A DNA stretch of 64,000 nt from Pseudothauera nasutitermitis (lineage in GTDB: Bacteria; Pseudomonadota; Gammaproteobacteria; Burkholderiales; Rhodocyclaceae): the NCBI RefSeq assembly GCF_004801295.1, contig NZ_SSOC01000008.1:124001-188000 (forward strand), read 5' to 3'. The position numbers and the translations under genes were made by a program. Within the stretch, counting starts at the first letter, position 1. Every line of letters starts with the position of its first letter. Positions 11,319 through 20,943 of the stretch are shown here, piece by piece. The notes beneath the pieces are model-generated. The model was not told the origin of the DNA, made no database searches, and saw only the letters and a list, made by a program, of their open reading frames with translations.

Positions 11319-12720
11319 CGTCGTTCTCTTCCGGTTTGGCGCTGTCGCCGGGCGGCAACACGAGGCGGTCGGCCACACGCTCCATGCGCATGAAGCGCGA
11401 ACCCTTGACCAGCACCACGGTGTCGGCGTCCAGTTCGCCGGTCAGCGCGCCGACCAGTGCATCCACGCCGTTGAAGTGCGCGCCGCCCTCGCCGAAATTG
11501 CGTGCCGCCACCGCGCTCATCTCGCCCAGCGCGTACAGCGCATCCACGCCCTTGCTCTTGGCGTAGCCGCCGATCTCGTCATGCACCTGGGCGCTGGTCT
11601 GGCCGATCTCGCCCATATCGCCGAGCACCAGGATCTTGCGGCCCGGGGTGGAGGCCAGCACGTCGATGCCGGCGCGCACCGAATCCGGGTTGGCGTTGTA
11701 GGTGTCGTCCAGCAACGTGGCACCGTGGAGCGCGGCGCGGCATTGCAGGCGGCCGCGCGTGCCGGCGTAGCCCGCCAGCCCTGCGCCCACCGCATCCAGC
11801 GACGCACCCGCGGCCAGGCAGGCCGCGGCCGCGCCCACGGCGTTGCGCGCGTTGTGCTCGCCCGGCACCTGCAGGTCGAAGGCCAGCTGCCCGGCCGGGG
11901 CATTGATCTCTACCCGGCAGCCCAGGCCGTGCAGCACGCAGTGCCCGGCCACGTCGGCGGGATGGCGCAGGGCGAAGGACACCACCCGGCGGCCGGCGTT
12001 GAGTTCGCGCCAGTAGCCGGCGTGCGGGTCGTCGGCATTGATCACCGCCACACCGTCGGCGCCCAGTCCTTCATAGATGCCGCCCTTCTCGCGCGCCACC
12101 TCGGCCACGCTGCCCATGCCGAGCAGGTGGGCGCGCTGGGCGTTGGTGACGATGGCCACCGTGGGCCGGGCGATGCGCGTGAGGTAGGCGATCTCGCCCG
12201 GATGGTTCATGCCCATCTCGACCACCGCCGCACGGTGCTCGGCGCGCAGGACGAGCAGGGTCAGCGGCAGGCCGATGTCGTTGTTCAGATTGCCCGTGGT
12301 GGCCAGCACGCTTTCCGGGCCGAAGCCGTCGAGGGCGGCCTGCGCACGCAGGATGGCCGCGCACATGTCCTTCACGGTGGTCTTGCCGTTGCTGCCAGTC
12401 ACGCCGATCAGCGGCAGCTTCAGTTGCGCGCGCCAGTACGCGGCCAGTGCGCCGAGCGCCAGCCGGGTGTCGTCGACCACCAGCAGGGGCAACGGCGCGG
12501 GATCGTGTTCGGCCGCCCAGCGCGCATCGACCAGCGCGGCCACCGCGCCGGCGGCGGCCGCGTCGGCGATGAAATCATGGCCGTCGAAACGCTCGCCGCG
12601 CAGCGCGACGAACAGCTGGCCGGGCTTCACCGCACGGCTGTCGGTGCCCACATGAGTGAAGCGCGCCACGCCGGTGGCGCGCGCGGACAAGGCGCGGGAG
12701 GCGTCCTGCAGGCTCAGCAT
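11308..12720 (-). CDS. murF: UDP-MurNAc-tripeptide--D-alanyl-D-alanine ligase
   Basis: Last cytoplasmic Mur ligase: adds the D-Ala-D-Ala made by DdlB to the UDP-MurNAc tripeptide. The 470 residues contain the N-terminal [18 protein letters not shown] segment, the ATP loop [11 protein letters not shown], the [13 protein letters not shown] motif and [10 protein letters not shown] in the C-terminal domain. ATG at 12720 overlaps the murE stop by seven bases. Reading on upstream in frame is possible for 213 codons but only through antisense-like DNA of murE. Confidence 0.96.
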   Translation of the reverse strand: MLSLQDASRALSARATGVARFTHVGTDSRAVKPGQLFVALRGERFDGHDFIADAAAAGAVAALVDARWAAEHDPAPLPLLVVDDTRLALGALAAYWRAQLKLPLIGVTGSNGKTTVKDMCAAILRAQAALDGFGPESVLATTGNLNNDIGLPLTLLVLRAEHRAAVVEMGMNHPGEIAYLTRIARPTVAIVTNAQRAHLLGMGSVAEVAREKGGIYEGLGADGVAVINADDPHAGYWRELNAGRRVVSFALRHPADVAGHCVLHGLGCRVEINAPAGQLAFDLQVPGEHNARNAVGAAAACLAAGASLDAVGAGLAGYAGTRGRLQCRAALHGATLLDDTYNANPDSVRAGIDVLASTPGRKILVLGDMGEIGQTSAQVHDEIGGYAKSKGVDALYALGEMSAVAARNFGEGGAHFNGVDALVGALTGELDADTVVLVKGSRFMRMERVADRLVLPPGDSAKPEENDDAA

Positions 12721-14228
12721 GCGCCCGGCTCCTGATGTTTGCGGTTCCAGGCGCGCAAGGCGAGGCGCGCCTGCTCCAGATCGGAGAACGGCAGGCGCCG
12801 CCCCTGGATTTCCTGATACGGTTCGTGGCCCTTGCCGGCCACCACGACGACGTCGTCGGCGCCAGCGTCCGCCACCGCCATCCCGATGGCGCGGGCGCGG
12901 TCGGCCTCGTGTTCGGCGCGCGGGCCGGCGGCCTCGGCGATTTCGTCGATGATGCGCTGCGGGTCCTCGCCGCGCGGGTTGTCGCTGGTGATCACCACGC
13001 GGTCGGCCAGACGCTCGGCCACTTCGCCCATCAGCGGACGCTTGCCGGCATCGCGGTCGCCGCCGCAGCCGAACACGCAGACCACCTTGCCCCCGCGGCT
13101 CTCGGCGGTGGCGCGTACCGCCTCCAGCACCTTGGCGAGCGCATCGGGAGTGTGGGCGTAATCGATGACCACGAGCGGCTCGGCCACCCCGCCGACCAGT
13201 TGCATGCGGCCTTCCGGCGGGGTCAGACGCGCCACCGCGCCGACCACCTCGTCCACCGGCAGACCACGGCCGAGCAGCGCGCCGGCCACCGCCAGCAGGT
13301 TGGAAACGTTGAAAGGCGCCACCATGCGCACCTGCAGGTCGTGCGCGCGCCCGTTCCATTCCAGCGCGAAGCGCAATCCGCCCGATGCGGCCTGCAGCCC
13401 CTCGCCGATCAGCACGCGGGCGCCCGGCACCGCGTCGGCATTGGTGGCCACGCGGGTGTAGGCAATCACCGGCAGGCCGCGCGCCACGAGCTGGCGCGCC
13501 AGCCCGAGTCCGTACACATCGTCCAGGTTGACCACCGCGCAGCCCAGGCCGGGCCAGTCGAACAGGCGGGTCTTGGTGGCGCCGTAGGCCTCCATGGTGC
13601 CGTGGTAGTCGAGATGGTCGCGCGAGAGGTTGGTGAACATCGCCACGTCGAAGTGCACGCCATTGACACGCCCCTGATCAAGGCCGATGGACGACACCTC
13701 CATCGCCGCGGCGGAGGCCCCCGCGTGCAGGAAGCCGGCCAGCAGACGTTGGATCTCGATGGCGTCCGGCGTGGTGTTGGGGCTGTCGGCGAGTTCCCCG
13801 GGGAAGCCGCAGCCCAGCGTGCCGATGATGCCGCAGCGCTCGCCCAGCGCACCCATGGCCTGCGCCAGCCACTGGCTCACCGTGGTCTTGCCGTTGGTGC
13901 CGGTCACCCCGGCCATCCACAGGCGCTCGGAGGGGCGTCCGAACAGTTCGCTGGCGATCGGCCCGGCCAGCGCGCGCAGGCCGCCGACCGCCAATGCGGG
14001 CACCCCCGGATCGGGCAGTTGTGCGCCGTCGCCGTCGTCCCACAGCACCGCCGCGGCACCGCGCGCCACGGCATCCGCCACATGGCGACGGCCGTCGGCG
14101 CGAAAACCCGGCCAGGCGGCGAACACCTCTCCCGGCGTGACCCTGCGCGAATCGGCGGTGATGCCCGTGGGCGCCACGCCCAGCCGGGTCAGTTCGGCGA
14201 GAATCAGGCTGACCTCGACGCTGCTCAC
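12714..14228 (-). CDS. murE: UDP-MurNAc-L-Ala-D-Glu--meso-diaminopimelate ligase
   Basis: Third Mur ligase. The 504 residues have ITADSRRVTPGEVFAAWPG at the UDP-binding end, the ATP loop GTNGKTTVSQ, YAHTPDALAKVL, and the DNPR motif (VVITSDNPRGEDP), which in this family marks specificity for meso-diaminopimelate rather than lysine. The start is a GTG at 14228 overlapping the ftsI stop (GTGA); no ATG lies near. DAP in the wall agrees with the presence of mpl later in the window. Confidence 0.94.
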   Translation of the reverse strand: MSSVEVSLILAELTRLGVAPTGITADSRRVTPGEVFAAWPGFRADGRRHVADAVARGAAAVLWDDGDGAQLPDPGVPALAVGGLRALAGPIASELFGRPSERLWMAGVTGTNGKTTVSQWLAQAMGALGERCGIIGTLGCGFPGELADSPNTTPDAIEIQRLLAGFLHAGASAAAMEVSSIGLDQGRVNGVHFDVAMFTNLSRDHLDYHGTMEAYGATKTRLFDWPGLGCAVVNLDDVYGLGLARQLVARGLPVIAYTRVATNADAVPGARVLIGEGLQAASGGLRFALEWNGRAHDLQVRMVAPFNVSNLLAVAGALLGRGLPVDEVVGAVARLTPPEGRMQLVGGVAEPLVVIDYAHTPDALAKVLEAVRATAESRGGKVVCVFGCGGDRDAGKRPLMGEVAERLADRVVITSDNPRGEDPQRIIDEIAEAAGPRAEHEADRARAIGMAVADAGADDVVVVAGKGHEPYQEIQGRRLPFSDLEQARLALRAWNRKHQEPGAC

Positions 14229-15988
14229 ATCGCCTCCCGTGCCGCACTCGCCTCGCCGCCGTGGGTGGGGCGGGCGAGTTGCAGCGGCGCGAGCGGCGCA
14301 TCGGGCGCCACGCCGAGCGCGCGCAATGCACTCTCGGTGATGCGCGCGAACACCGGCGCGGCCACTGCGCCGCCGTAGTGCTGGCCGGCGGTGGGTTCGT
14401 CGATCATCACCGCGACGATCAGGCGCGGGCTGGATACCGGCGCGAAGCCGACGTAGGAGGATACGTACTTGGTGGTGTAGCGCCCGCCTTCGAGCTTGTG
14501 CGCGGTGCCGGTCTTGCCGGCCACCCGGTAGCCGGCGATCTGCGCGCGCGGCGCGGTGCCGCCCGGCCCGGAGGCCATTTCCAGGATGGTGCGCATCTCG
14601 CGCGCGGTTTCCGGAGAGATCACCCGCTTGCCGGCTTTCGGCAGACCTTCCATGCGGGTCAGCGACACTGGCAGCAGTTCGCCGTCGCGCGCGAAGGCCA
14701 GATAGCCGCGCGCGATCTGGATCAGCGTGGTGGACAGGCCGTGGCCATAGGACATGGTGGCCTGCTCCACCGGCCGCCAGGTACGCGGCGCGCGCAGGCG
14801 CCCGGCTGCCTCGCCGGGAAAGCCCAGGCCGAGCGGCGAGCCGAAGCCCAGCGCATCGTAGAAGGCCCACATCTCGTCCGGGCTGAATTCCATGGCCATC
14901 TTGACCGAACCCACGTTGGACGATTTCTGCACGATCTCGGCCACGCTCAGCAGGCCGTGGCGGGAGGTGTCGGAAATGGTGTGGCGGCCGAAGGTGATGC
15001 GCCCCTGCTGCGTGTCGATCTGCGTGTCGGGGCGCACTTTGCCGCGTTCGAGTGCCAGCGCGGCGATGAAGGGCTTCATCGTCGAACCGGGTTCGAAGGT
15101 GTCGGTGATGACCCGGTTGCGCAGTTGCGCACCGGTGAGGTTGGCGCGGTTGTTGGGGTTGTAGGTGGGCGCGTTGGCCAGCGCGAGCACCTCGCCGGTG
15201 CGCGCGTCGAGCACCACCACCGCGCCGGCCTTGGCCTTGTGCTTCTGCATGGTGTCGCGCAGCGCGGTGTAGGCGAGGTACTGGATCTTGCCGTCGATGG
15301 ACAGCGCGATGTCCTCGCCATCGCGCGGCAGGCGGATCGACTCGACGTCCTCGATGATCTCTCCGCGGCGGTCCTTGATGACGCGGCGCGAACCGGACTT
15401 GCCGGCCAGGCGCTGGTCGAAGGCCAGCTCGATGCCTTCCTGCCCGCGATCATCGACGCCGGTGAAGCCGAGCAGGTGCGCGACGGTTTCGCCGCCCGGG
15501 TAGTAGCGGCGGTACTCCTGCTGTTGATGGATGCCGGGCAGCTTCAGTGCCGCCACACGCTCGGCCTGCTCGGGGGAAAGCTGGCGGCGCAGGTAGACGA
15601 AGTCGCGCGCGCTGCTCAGGCGCGCGTTGAGGTCGGCCACGTTCATGTCCAGCAGGGCGGCCAGCGCGCGCGCATCGGCGGGCGACAGGCGGGCATCGGA
15701 GGGAATCGCCCAGATCGAGCGCACCGGCGTGCTGATCGCCAGGATGTCGCCGTTGCGGTCGGTGATGCGCCCGCGCGTGGCCGGCACTTCCAGCACGCGC
15801 GAGTAGCGCGATTCGCCCTTGGCCTGCAGGAATTCGTTGTTGAAGCCCTGCAGCCAGGCCGCGCGCGCCACCAGCGCCACCGAGCAGCCCAGCAGGCCGA
15901 CCAGCACCAGGCGGGCGCGCCAGGCCGGCAGCTCGCGCTTGAGCAGCGGATTGTGATTGAGGGTGACCGGCTGGGCCTTCTTTCTCAT
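14225..15988 (-). CDS. ftsI: septal peptidoglycan transpeptidase FtsI (PBP3)
   Basis: Class B penicillin-binding protein that cross-links septal peptidoglycan in the periplasm, partner of FtsW. The 587 residues have one N-terminal membrane anchor (LVLVGLLGCSVALVARAAWL), the dimerisation domain (RVLEVPATRGRITDRNG) and a transpeptidase domain with the catalytic serine in GSTMKPF, the SSN triad in KSSNVG and KTGTAHK near the C-terminus. ATG 15988 overlaps the ftsL stop by four bases; a longer in-frame reading through ftsL DNA is rejected. Confidence 0.96.
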   Translation of the reverse strand: MRKKAQPVTLNHNPLLKRELPAWRARLVLVGLLGCSVALVARAAWLQGFNNEFLQAKGESRYSRVLEVPATRGRITDRNGDILAISTPVRSIWAIPSDARLSPADARALAALLDMNVADLNARLSSARDFVYLRRQLSPEQAERVAALKLPGIHQQQEYRRYYPGGETVAHLLGFTGVDDRGQEGIELAFDQRLAGKSGSRRVIKDRRGEIIEDVESIRLPRDGEDIALSIDGKIQYLAYTALRDTMQKHKAKAGAVVVLDARTGEVLALANAPTYNPNNRANLTGAQLRNRVITDTFEPGSTMKPFIAALALERGKVRPDTQIDTQQGRITFGRHTISDTSRHGLLSVAEIVQKSSNVGSVKMAMEFSPDEMWAFYDALGFGSPLGLGFPGEAAGRLRAPRTWRPVEQATMSYGHGLSTTLIQIARGYLAFARDGELLPVSLTRMEGLPKAGKRVISPETAREMRTILEMASGPGGTAPRAQIAGYRVAGKTGTAHKLEGGRYTTKYVSSYVGFAPVSSPRLIVAVMIDEPTAGQHYGGAVAAPVFARITESALRALGVAPDAPLAPLQLARPTHGGEASAAREAM

Positions 15989-16251
15989 CGCCCAGGCTCC
16001 ACCACGATCATCTGGCCGGACGCCGGCGTGCGCATGCCCAGCGTGTCGCGCGCCATGCGCTCCACGCGCGCGTGCGCGGCCCAGGTGCTCTGTTCGAGCT
16101 GCAGTTGCCCCCACTCCACTTCCAGCCCGCGCGCGCGCGCCTGCTCGCGTTCCAGTTCGGAGAACAGCTTGCGCGACTGGTGCTGCGCGGCCACCACGCC
16201 CAGGGCGCTGGCCACGGTGAGCGCGAGGAAGAAGGCGTCGAGGCGGATCAT
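15985..16251 (-). CDS. ftsL: cell division protein FtsL
   Basis: Small bitopic divisome protein that forms a complex with FtsB and FtsQ and activates FtsWI. The 88 residues show a short cytoplasmic start, one membrane helix ([18 protein letters not shown]) and a periplasmic coiled coil ([20 protein letters not shown]). Sequence conservation in this family is low, so the call rests on size, topology and its place between rsmH and ftsI. ATG overlaps the rsmH stop by four bases and its own stop overlaps ftsI. Confidence 0.9.
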   Translation of the reverse strand: MIRLDAFFLALTVASALGVVAAQHQSRKLFSELEREQARARGLEVEWGQLQLEQSTWAAHARVERMARDTLGMRTPASGQMIVVEPGR

Positions 16252-17183
16252 GCGGCCTCCGTGCGCTCAGCCACGCGCATCACCGCGCTGCGCGCGCGCG
16301 GGTTGGCCGCCACCTCGTCCTCCGATGGCCGCAACGCGCGGCCGACCGTTCGCAGCCGCGGCGGCGGCAGCTGGTCGGCACGCAGCGGCAGACGGGACGG
16401 CAGGCTGTCCGGCCTGGCCTGGTCACGCATGAAGCGCTTGACGATGCGATCCTCGAGGGAATGAAAGCTGATCACCACCAGCCTGCCGCCCGCGCACAGA
16501 CGATTCACCGCCTGCGGCAGGATGCGATTCAGCTCCTCGAGCTCCTGATTGATGAAAATCCGTAGAGCCTGAAAGCTGCGCGTCGCCGGGTGCTGACCCG
16601 GCTCGCGTGTGCGGACCGCCTTTTCCACGAGCGCGGCAAGTTGTCCAGTGGTTGCAACAGCCCCCCCTGTCCGAGCAGTTGCAATCGCCTTTGCAATCGC
16701 ATGAGCAAACCGTTCTTCCCCATAATCCCTGAGCACCTCCGTGATTTGGCCGACGCTGGCCTCCGCCAGCCATTCCGCCACGGTCTGCCCGCGGCTCGTA
16801 TCCATGCGCATGTCCAGCGGCGCATCGAAGCGGAAACTCATGCCGCGCGCGCCGTCGTCGAGCTGCGGCGACGAAACCCCCAGATCGAGCAGCACCCCGT
16901 CCACCGCCGTCACGCCGCGCTCGCCGAGCACCTCGTCGAGCGCGCTGAACGGCGCATGGATCAGTTCGAAGCGGCCATCCGTCCACCCCTGCCCGGCGGC
17001 GACGGCCTGCGGGTCGCGGTCGAGGGCGATCAGCCGCCCGTTCCCGCCCAGACGCGCGAGCAGCGCGCGCGAATGCCCGCCACGGCCGAAGGTGCCGTCC
17101 ACGTACACCCCGTCCGGCTTGATCGCCAGCGCGTCCAGTGCCTCGTCGAGCAGGACGCTGACATGCTGCACGGCGGCGCTCAC
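16248..17183 (-). CDS. rsmH: 16S rRNA (cytosine(1402)-N4)-methyltransferase RsmH
   Basis: SAM-dependent methyltransferase that modifies C1402 in the ribosomal P site. The 311 residues start [18 protein letters not shown], and show the SAM loop [23 protein letters not shown] and, near the end, [15 protein letters not shown]. The start is a GTG at 17183 overlapping the mraZ stop (GTGA); the frame is open further but upstream residues read as mraZ antisense-like sequence. Its place as second gene of the cluster is standard. Confidence 0.95.
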   Translation of the reverse strand: MSAAVQHVSVLLDEALDALAIKPDGVYVDGTFGRGGHSRALLARLGGNGRLIALDRDPQAVAAGQGWTDGRFELIHAPFSALDEVLGERGVTAVDGVLLDLGVSSPQLDDGARGMSFRFDAPLDMRMDTSRGQTVAEWLAEASVGQITEVLRDYGEERFAHAIAKAIATARTGGAVATTGQLAALVEKAVRTREPGQHPATRSFQALRIFINQELEELNRILPQAVNRLCAGGRLVVISFHSLEDRIVKRFMRDQARPDSLPSRLPLRADQLPPPRLRTVGRALRPSEDEVAANPRARSAVMRVAERTEAA

Positions 17184-17623
17184 AGGGACAGGCTCTCGAA
17201 TCCCAGCGGCAGGGCGTCGCTGTCGATTTCCTGCATGGCAGCCATCTGCTGCTGCCAGCCGGCATCGGACCACAGCTCGAAATGCGAACCCTGACCAACC
17301 AACCAGACCTGCTTGTCGAGCTTGGCCCACTGGCGCAGCGAGGGCGCCACCAGCACGCGCCCGGCGGCATCCGCCTCCTCGGTCTGCGCGAAGCCGACGA
17401 GCAGGCGCTTGAGCGAGGCGGTGGCCTTGTCCAGCCCCGGCATCGCGGCGATCTTCTGGCTGATGGGCACCCACGCTTCCTGCGGATAGACCAGCAGGCA
17501 TTGATGGGGATGCGCGGTGATGACCAGCGGGGCACCGTTGGGCACGAGCGCGTCACGATGCCGCGCAGGAATCGCCAAGCGACCCTTCGCATCGAGACTG
17601 AGCGCGAACGCACCCTGGAACAT
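17180..17623 (-). CDS. mraZ: transcriptional regulator MraZ
   Basis: AbrB-like ring-forming DNA-binding protein that regulates the dcw operon it heads. The 147 residues start [20 protein letters not shown] and contain two swapped-hairpin repeats, the first with [14 protein letters not shown] and the second around [16 protein letters not shown]. The ATG at 17623 is preceded by an AGGGGG ribosome site; the frame is open 17 codons upstream, but that stretch holds the operator. Three phased TGG-type repeats immediately upstream are its likely binding site. Confidence 0.95.
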   Translation of the reverse strand: MFQGAFALSLDAKGRLAIPARHRDALVPNGAPLVITAHPHQCLLVYPQEAWVPISQKIAAMPGLDKATASLKRLLVGFAQTEEADAAGRVLVAPSLRQWAKLDKQVWLVGQGSHFELWSDAGWQQQMAAMQEIDSDALPLGFESLSL

Positions 17624-17669
17624 GGATCCCCCTGAGAGTGACCGGCAAAGCGTCGAATCGACACCTTCA

Positions 17670-17721
17670 CCCACTTTTTTCCACTAATCCCCACTTTAGA
17701 GTAAAGCCACAACCCGGTCAA
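17670..17721 (-). promoter_or_regulatory. dcw promoter with three MraZ boxes
   Basis: On the minus strand AGTGGG, AGTGGA and AGTGGG recur with an exact 10-bp period (plus-strand 17690-17695, 17680-17685, 17670-17675), matching the known TGGGN-N5 MraZ operator. A TTGACC -35-like hexamer sits upstream at 17716-17721, with TACTCT or TCTAAA (about 17695-17703) as a possible but imperfect -10. The boxes would overlap the promoter's start region, consistent with autoregulation by MraZ. Confidence 0.7.
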
Positions 17722-17844
17722 GGCGCGTACCACGGGCTTTCCCGTTGTTACACAATGACTTACGGAGAAAATGCGGCGCACAATAATTCCTGAAAAATCA
17801 AGGAACATAGCGCGCGTTCATGAGAAACAGGTGTAGGTTTGCCG

Positions 17845-17863
17845 CCACCGCGGAACGCGGTGG
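17845..17863 (-). terminator. hairpin in the mraZ-rnpB gap
   Basis: CCACCGCG, GAA, CGCGGTGG forms a perfect 8-bp stem with a 3-base loop. It lies about 125 bases after the RNase P RNA on that strand and could end its transcript, but there is no U tract. The rest of 17722-17987 holds no gene that I can support. Confidence 0.3.
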
Positions 17864-17987
17864 GGGAAAGTGGGAAAAGCTTCCCGGAAAAACGCCGTTT
17901 CGGGCAGAAAACGCCGGCCGGAACACACCGGCGGACATCTGGAACGGCGAAAGCGTCCCCGGAGCGGGCACGCGAAGAATGGGAGAA

Positions 17988-18536
17988 GGAAGTCCGCCGA
18001 TAAGCCGGGTTCTGTCGAACGCCACGAACCGGAGTCCGCGGCGCCGGGCAATCATTCCTCTGGGCGCCGCGTTGCCGCGGCGCTCAAGCAGCCTACCCGG
18101 GAGCAGCGCGAGCCACGCCATCGCTCCCCTATTTGGCCTTGCCCCGGATGGGGTTTGCCGTGCCGGTCCTGTTGCCAGTCCCGCGGTGGGCTCTTACCCG
18201 CCAAGGCTTTCGCCCTGGCCGCTGACGCGCTTACGCGCGCCACCGCACCGTTTCACCCTTGCCTGTGCTTTTCGAAGAGCAAGCTCTTCAAAGGACTTTG
18301 CCGCCTGTCGGCGGCGAAGCCCTTCCGCGAAGAAACGCCACCCGAAGGCGACCTCCTCCACGAAGGGGACTTTGCCGCCTGTCGGCGGCGAAGCCCAAGC
18401 CATCGGCGGTCTGCTCTCTGTTGCACTTTCCGTCGCCTCGCGGCGCCCGGCCGTTAGCCGGCATCCTGCTCTGCGGGGCCCGGACTTTCCTCCACGCGCC
18501 ACGAGGGCGCGCAGCGATTGCCTGGCGGACTTCCGG
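17988..18536 (-). ncRNA. rnpB: RNase P RNA (bacterial type A) with an enlarged P12 arm
   Basis: Catalytic RNA that trims the 5' ends of tRNA precursors. On the minus strand the conserved blocks appear in order: GAGGAAAGTCCGGGC near the 5' end, GTGCAACAGAGAGCA, GACCGCCGATGGC, AAGGGTGAAACGGTGCGGTAAGAGC, GGCAAACCCCATCCGG, CAAGGCCAAATAGG, GGGTAGGCTGCTTGAG and AGAACCCGGCTTA. P1 closes the molecule: GGAAGTCCGCC (18524-18534) pairs with GGCGGACTTCC (17988-17998). About 549 nt is much longer than the 350-400 nt usual in proteobacteria; the excess lies in the P12 arm (18266-18398), which contains a duplicated hairpin. Confidence 0.93.
18293..18396 (-). repeat. duplicated 30-nt hairpin inside rnpB P12
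   Basis: Identical 30-base units occur at 18293-18322 and 18367-18396, 74 bases apart. As RNA each folds by itself: GGGCUU pairs with AAGUCC around an inner GCCGCC-GACA-GGCGGC hairpin. A third self-complementary hairpin (GAAGAGC/GCTCTTC, 18274-18289) lies beside them. The array sits at the tip region of P12, an arm that tolerates length variation. Confidence 0.8.
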
Positions 18537-18541
18537 CAGGG

Positions 18542-18547
18542 ATTATA
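18542..18547 (-). promoter_or_regulatory. -10 element of rnpB
   Basis: Perfect TATAAT on the minus strand. A start about 7 bases downstream falls at 18535-18536, exactly where the P1 helix of the RNA begins. The -35 region (GCCGGC) is poor. It lies just after the stop of the upstream lipoprotein gene. Confidence 0.65.
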
Positions 18548-18558
18548 GCGCGTGGCGA

Positions 18559-18972
18559 TCAGCCGCCGGCGGGCACGAAGGCGGGCTTGCCGTCGCGCAG
18601 CCGGAAAGTGCCGACCAGCGCGCCCGGCGGCGGGCCGTCATGGGCCCAATCCTGCACCAGGCAACGCTCGGTGCTCGCCAGATACCAGTGCTGCCCCTGG
18701 CGCAGCGCCCACAGCAGATCTCCGGCTTCGTACACGTCCACCTCCGCCAGTTCGACGCCGCCGGGATGGATGCCGACCCTGCGCTGGCAATGCGGCAGAC
18801 GCGAAACCACCACCGCCTGGTCGATCTCCTCACTCCAGAAATACGCCTGCTCGCGCACCAGGATCACCGCATGCTGGCTGCCTTCCACCATGAACGCGGT
18901 GGCGCTGTTCTCGCAGGCGACCAGCAGCGGGATGGCGGCCAGCAACAGCAGACGGGAAAGTAGTTTCGGCAT
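18559..18972 (-). CDS. putative lipoprotein of unknown function
   Basis: A 137-residue protein with a lipoprotein signal: MPKLLSRLLLLAAIPLLVAC, with the LVAC lipobox placing the modified cysteine at residue 20. The next residue is Glu, compatible with outer-membrane sorting. The mature part has several aromatic and acidic residues (QAYFWSEEIDQAVV, WYLASTERCLVQDW) but no motif that I recognise. It starts 15 bases after pyrC in the same direction and ends just before the rnpB promoter, so it is probably co-transcribed with pyrC. Confidence 0.75.
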   Translation of the reverse strand: MPKLLSRLLLLAAIPLLVACENSATAFMVEGSQHAVILVREQAYFWSEEIDQAVVVSRLPHCQRRVGIHPGGVELAEVDVYEAGDLLWALRQGQHWYLASTERCLVQDWAHDGPPPGALVGTFRLRDGKPAFVPAGG

Positions 18973-18987
18973 TGAAGCGCTCCGTAC

Positions 18988-20022
18988 TCAGACCAGCCGC
19001 CAGGCGACCGCTTCGCCCGCGCGCAGCGGCACCAGCGGATCGTTTTCCAGATAGTCGAAGGTCTGCGGCACCGTCCAGGCATCACGCGCAAGGGTGATGG
19101 TGTCCGGATTCGGCGGCAGGCCATAGAACGCCGGCCCATTGAGGCTGGCGAAGGATTCCAGCCGGTCGAGCGCGCCAGCCGCATCGAAGGCTTCGGCGTA
19201 CAACTCGATGCCGGCATGCGCGGTGTAGCAGCCGGCACAGCCGCAGGCCGCTTCCTTGGCGCCGCGCGCATGGGGGGCCGAGTCGGTACCCAGGAAGAAC
19301 TTGCGGCTGCCCGAGGTGACCGCCTCGACCAGCGCACGGCGGTGCGTTTCACGCTTGAGCACGGGCAGGCAGTAGTGGTGCGGACGGATTCCGCCGGCGA
19401 AGATGGCATTGCGGTTGAGCAGCAGGTGGTGCGCGGTGACCGTGGCGCCCACGTTGTCACCGGACTCCCGCACGAAGGCGGCCGCCTCGGCGGTGGTGAT
19501 GTGCTCGAACACCACGCGCAATGCGGGGAATCGCCCGACCAGGGGAGCCAGCACGCGATCGATGAAGACCTTCTCGCGGTCAAATACATCCACCTCTGCG
19601 CCGGTCGCCTCGCCATGCACGCACAGCACCAGCCCGACCTTCTCCATGCGTTCGAGCAGCGGATGGATCTTCTCGATGGCGGTCACCCCGGCATCCGAAT
19701 TGGTCGTGGCACCCGCCGGGTAGAGCTTGGCGGCCACCACCGCGCCGCTGTCGCGCGCGCGCTCGATCTCGTCGGGCGGCGTGTTGTCGGTCAGATAGAG
19801 GCTCATCAGCGGCTCGAAACGCGCGCCGGCCGGCACCGCCGCGAGGATGCGCGCACGATACTCGAGCGCCTGCGCGGCGGTGACCACCGGCGGGCGCAGG
19901 TTGGGCATGATCAGCGCCCGCCCGAAACGGCGCGCACTATGCGGCACCACGGCGCGCAGGGCGGCGCCGTCGCGCACGTGCAGATGCCAGTCGTCGGGGC
20001 GGGTCAGAGTGATCGAGGTCAT
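18988..20022 (-). CDS. pyrC: dihydroorotase (class II)
   Basis: Zinc enzyme that cyclises carbamoyl-aspartate to dihydroorotate in pyrimidine synthesis. The 344 residues start [19 protein letters not shown] with the HxH zinc pair, contain the carbamylated lysine in [17 protein letters not shown], later metal histidines in LCVHGEATG and VFEHITT, and the [14 protein letters not shown] segment with the catalytic aspartate. Length matches the E. coli-type class II enzyme. ATG 20022 is chosen over one five codons upstream since TRPDDWHLH begins the family. Confidence 0.95.
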   Translation of the reverse strand: MTSITLTRPDDWHLHVRDGAALRAVVPHSARRFGRALIMPNLRPPVVTAAQALEYRARILAAVPAGARFEPLMSLYLTDNTPPDEIERARDSGAVVAAKLYPAGATTNSDAGVTAIEKIHPLLERMEKVGLVLCVHGEATGAEVDVFDREKVFIDRVLAPLVGRFPALRVVFEHITTAEAAAFVRESGDNVGATVTAHHLLLNRNAIFAGGIRPHHYCLPVLKRETHRRALVEAVTSGSRKFFLGTDSAPHARGAKEAACGCAGCYTAHAGIELYAEAFDAAGALDRLESFASLNGPAFYGLPPNPDTITLARDAWTVPQTFDYLENDPLVPLRAGEAVAWRLV

Positions 20023-20068
20023 GCGCGGCAAATCCATACGAAACGATGGGAATCAGGCTAAGCGACCC

Positions 20069-20074
20069 ATTATA
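20069..20074 (-). promoter_or_regulatory. -10 element upstream of pyrC
   Basis: Perfect TATAAT on the minus strand, 47 bases before the pyrC ATG and just after the rsmI stop. No good -35 is seen. It suggests that pyrC has its own promoter in addition to read-through from rsmI. Confidence 0.45.
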
Positions 20075-20082
20075 GGCGGGGA

Positions 20083-20943
20083 TCACCCGCCCTTGAGCGC
20101 CAGCGCGCGGGCATACAGCGCCTTGCGCGGCGCGCCGGTGATCTCGGCCGCCAGCCGGGCGGCGCTCTTCACCGGCAGTTCTTCCAGCAGCAGGCCGAGT
20201 ACGCGCTCCGCCTCGCCATCCAGCCCCTCCACGGGCGGCGCGCCCTCCACCACCAGCACGAACTCGCCGCGCACATGATTGGCGTCGCTCGCCAGCCAGG
20301 CGGCCGCCTCGCCGAGCGGCAGCAGCACGCTCTGCTCATGCAGCTTGGTGAGTTCGCGGGCGATCAGCACCCGGCGCTGCGCGCCGAATTCGGCGCGCAG
20401 ATCATCGACGCATTCGGCGATGCGGTGCGGCGCCTCGTAGAACACCAGCGCATCGGCATCCTCGCGCAGCACCGCAAGCGCCGCGCGGCGCGCGGCCGAG
20501 CGCGGCGGCAGGAAGCCGACGAAGCGGAAACCGCCCCCGGCGAATCCACTCACCGACAGCGCGGCCACCGCCGCGCACGGCCCCGGCACGGCAATCACCG
20601 GATGACCGGCCTCGCGCACCCGCGCCACCGCCCGCGCGCCCGGATCGGAAATGGCAGGCGTGCCGGCGTCGCTGATCAGGGCCACCGACTCCCCTTCTCC
20701 CAGCAGCCGGATCACCTGCTCGGCGGCCCCCCGCTCGTTGTGTTCATGCAGGGCGAGCAGCCGCGCCCGGATGCCGAAGGCATCGAGCAGGCGCTGGCTG
20801 TGCCGCGTATCCTCGGCGGCGATCGCGCCCACGGCACCGAGTACCGCCGCCGCGCGCGGCGACAGGTCCCCCAGGTTCCCCAGCGGCGTGGCCACCACGT
20901 ACAATGACGGCGTACTAGACAGCGCGGCAGCCCCGTGGCCCAT
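20083..20943 (-). CDS. rsmI: 16S rRNA (cytidine(1402)-2'-O)-methyltransferase RsmI
   Basis: Tetrapyrrole-methylase-fold enzyme that 2'-O-methylates C1402 of 16S rRNA, the same nucleotide that RsmH modifies. The 286 residues include [27 protein letters not shown], the SAM-binding region [16 protein letters not shown] and [14 protein letters not shown], and [15 protein letters not shown]. The ATG at 20943 shares three bases with the divergent yraN start; a longer reading starts 16 codons upstream inside yraN and is less likely. Confidence 0.93.
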   Translation of the reverse strand: MGHGAAALSSTPSLYVVATPLGNLGDLSPRAAAVLGAVGAIAAEDTRHSQRLLDAFGIRARLLALHEHNERGAAEQVIRLLGEGESVALISDAGTPAISDPGARAVARVREAGHPVIAVPGPCAAVAALSVSGFAGGGFRFVGFLPPRSAARRAALAVLREDADALVFYEAPHRIAECVDDLRAEFGAQRRVLIARELTKLHEQSVLLPLGEAAAWLASDANHVRGEFVLVVEGAPPVEGLDGEAERVLGLLLEELPVKSAARLAAEITGAPRKALYARALALKGG

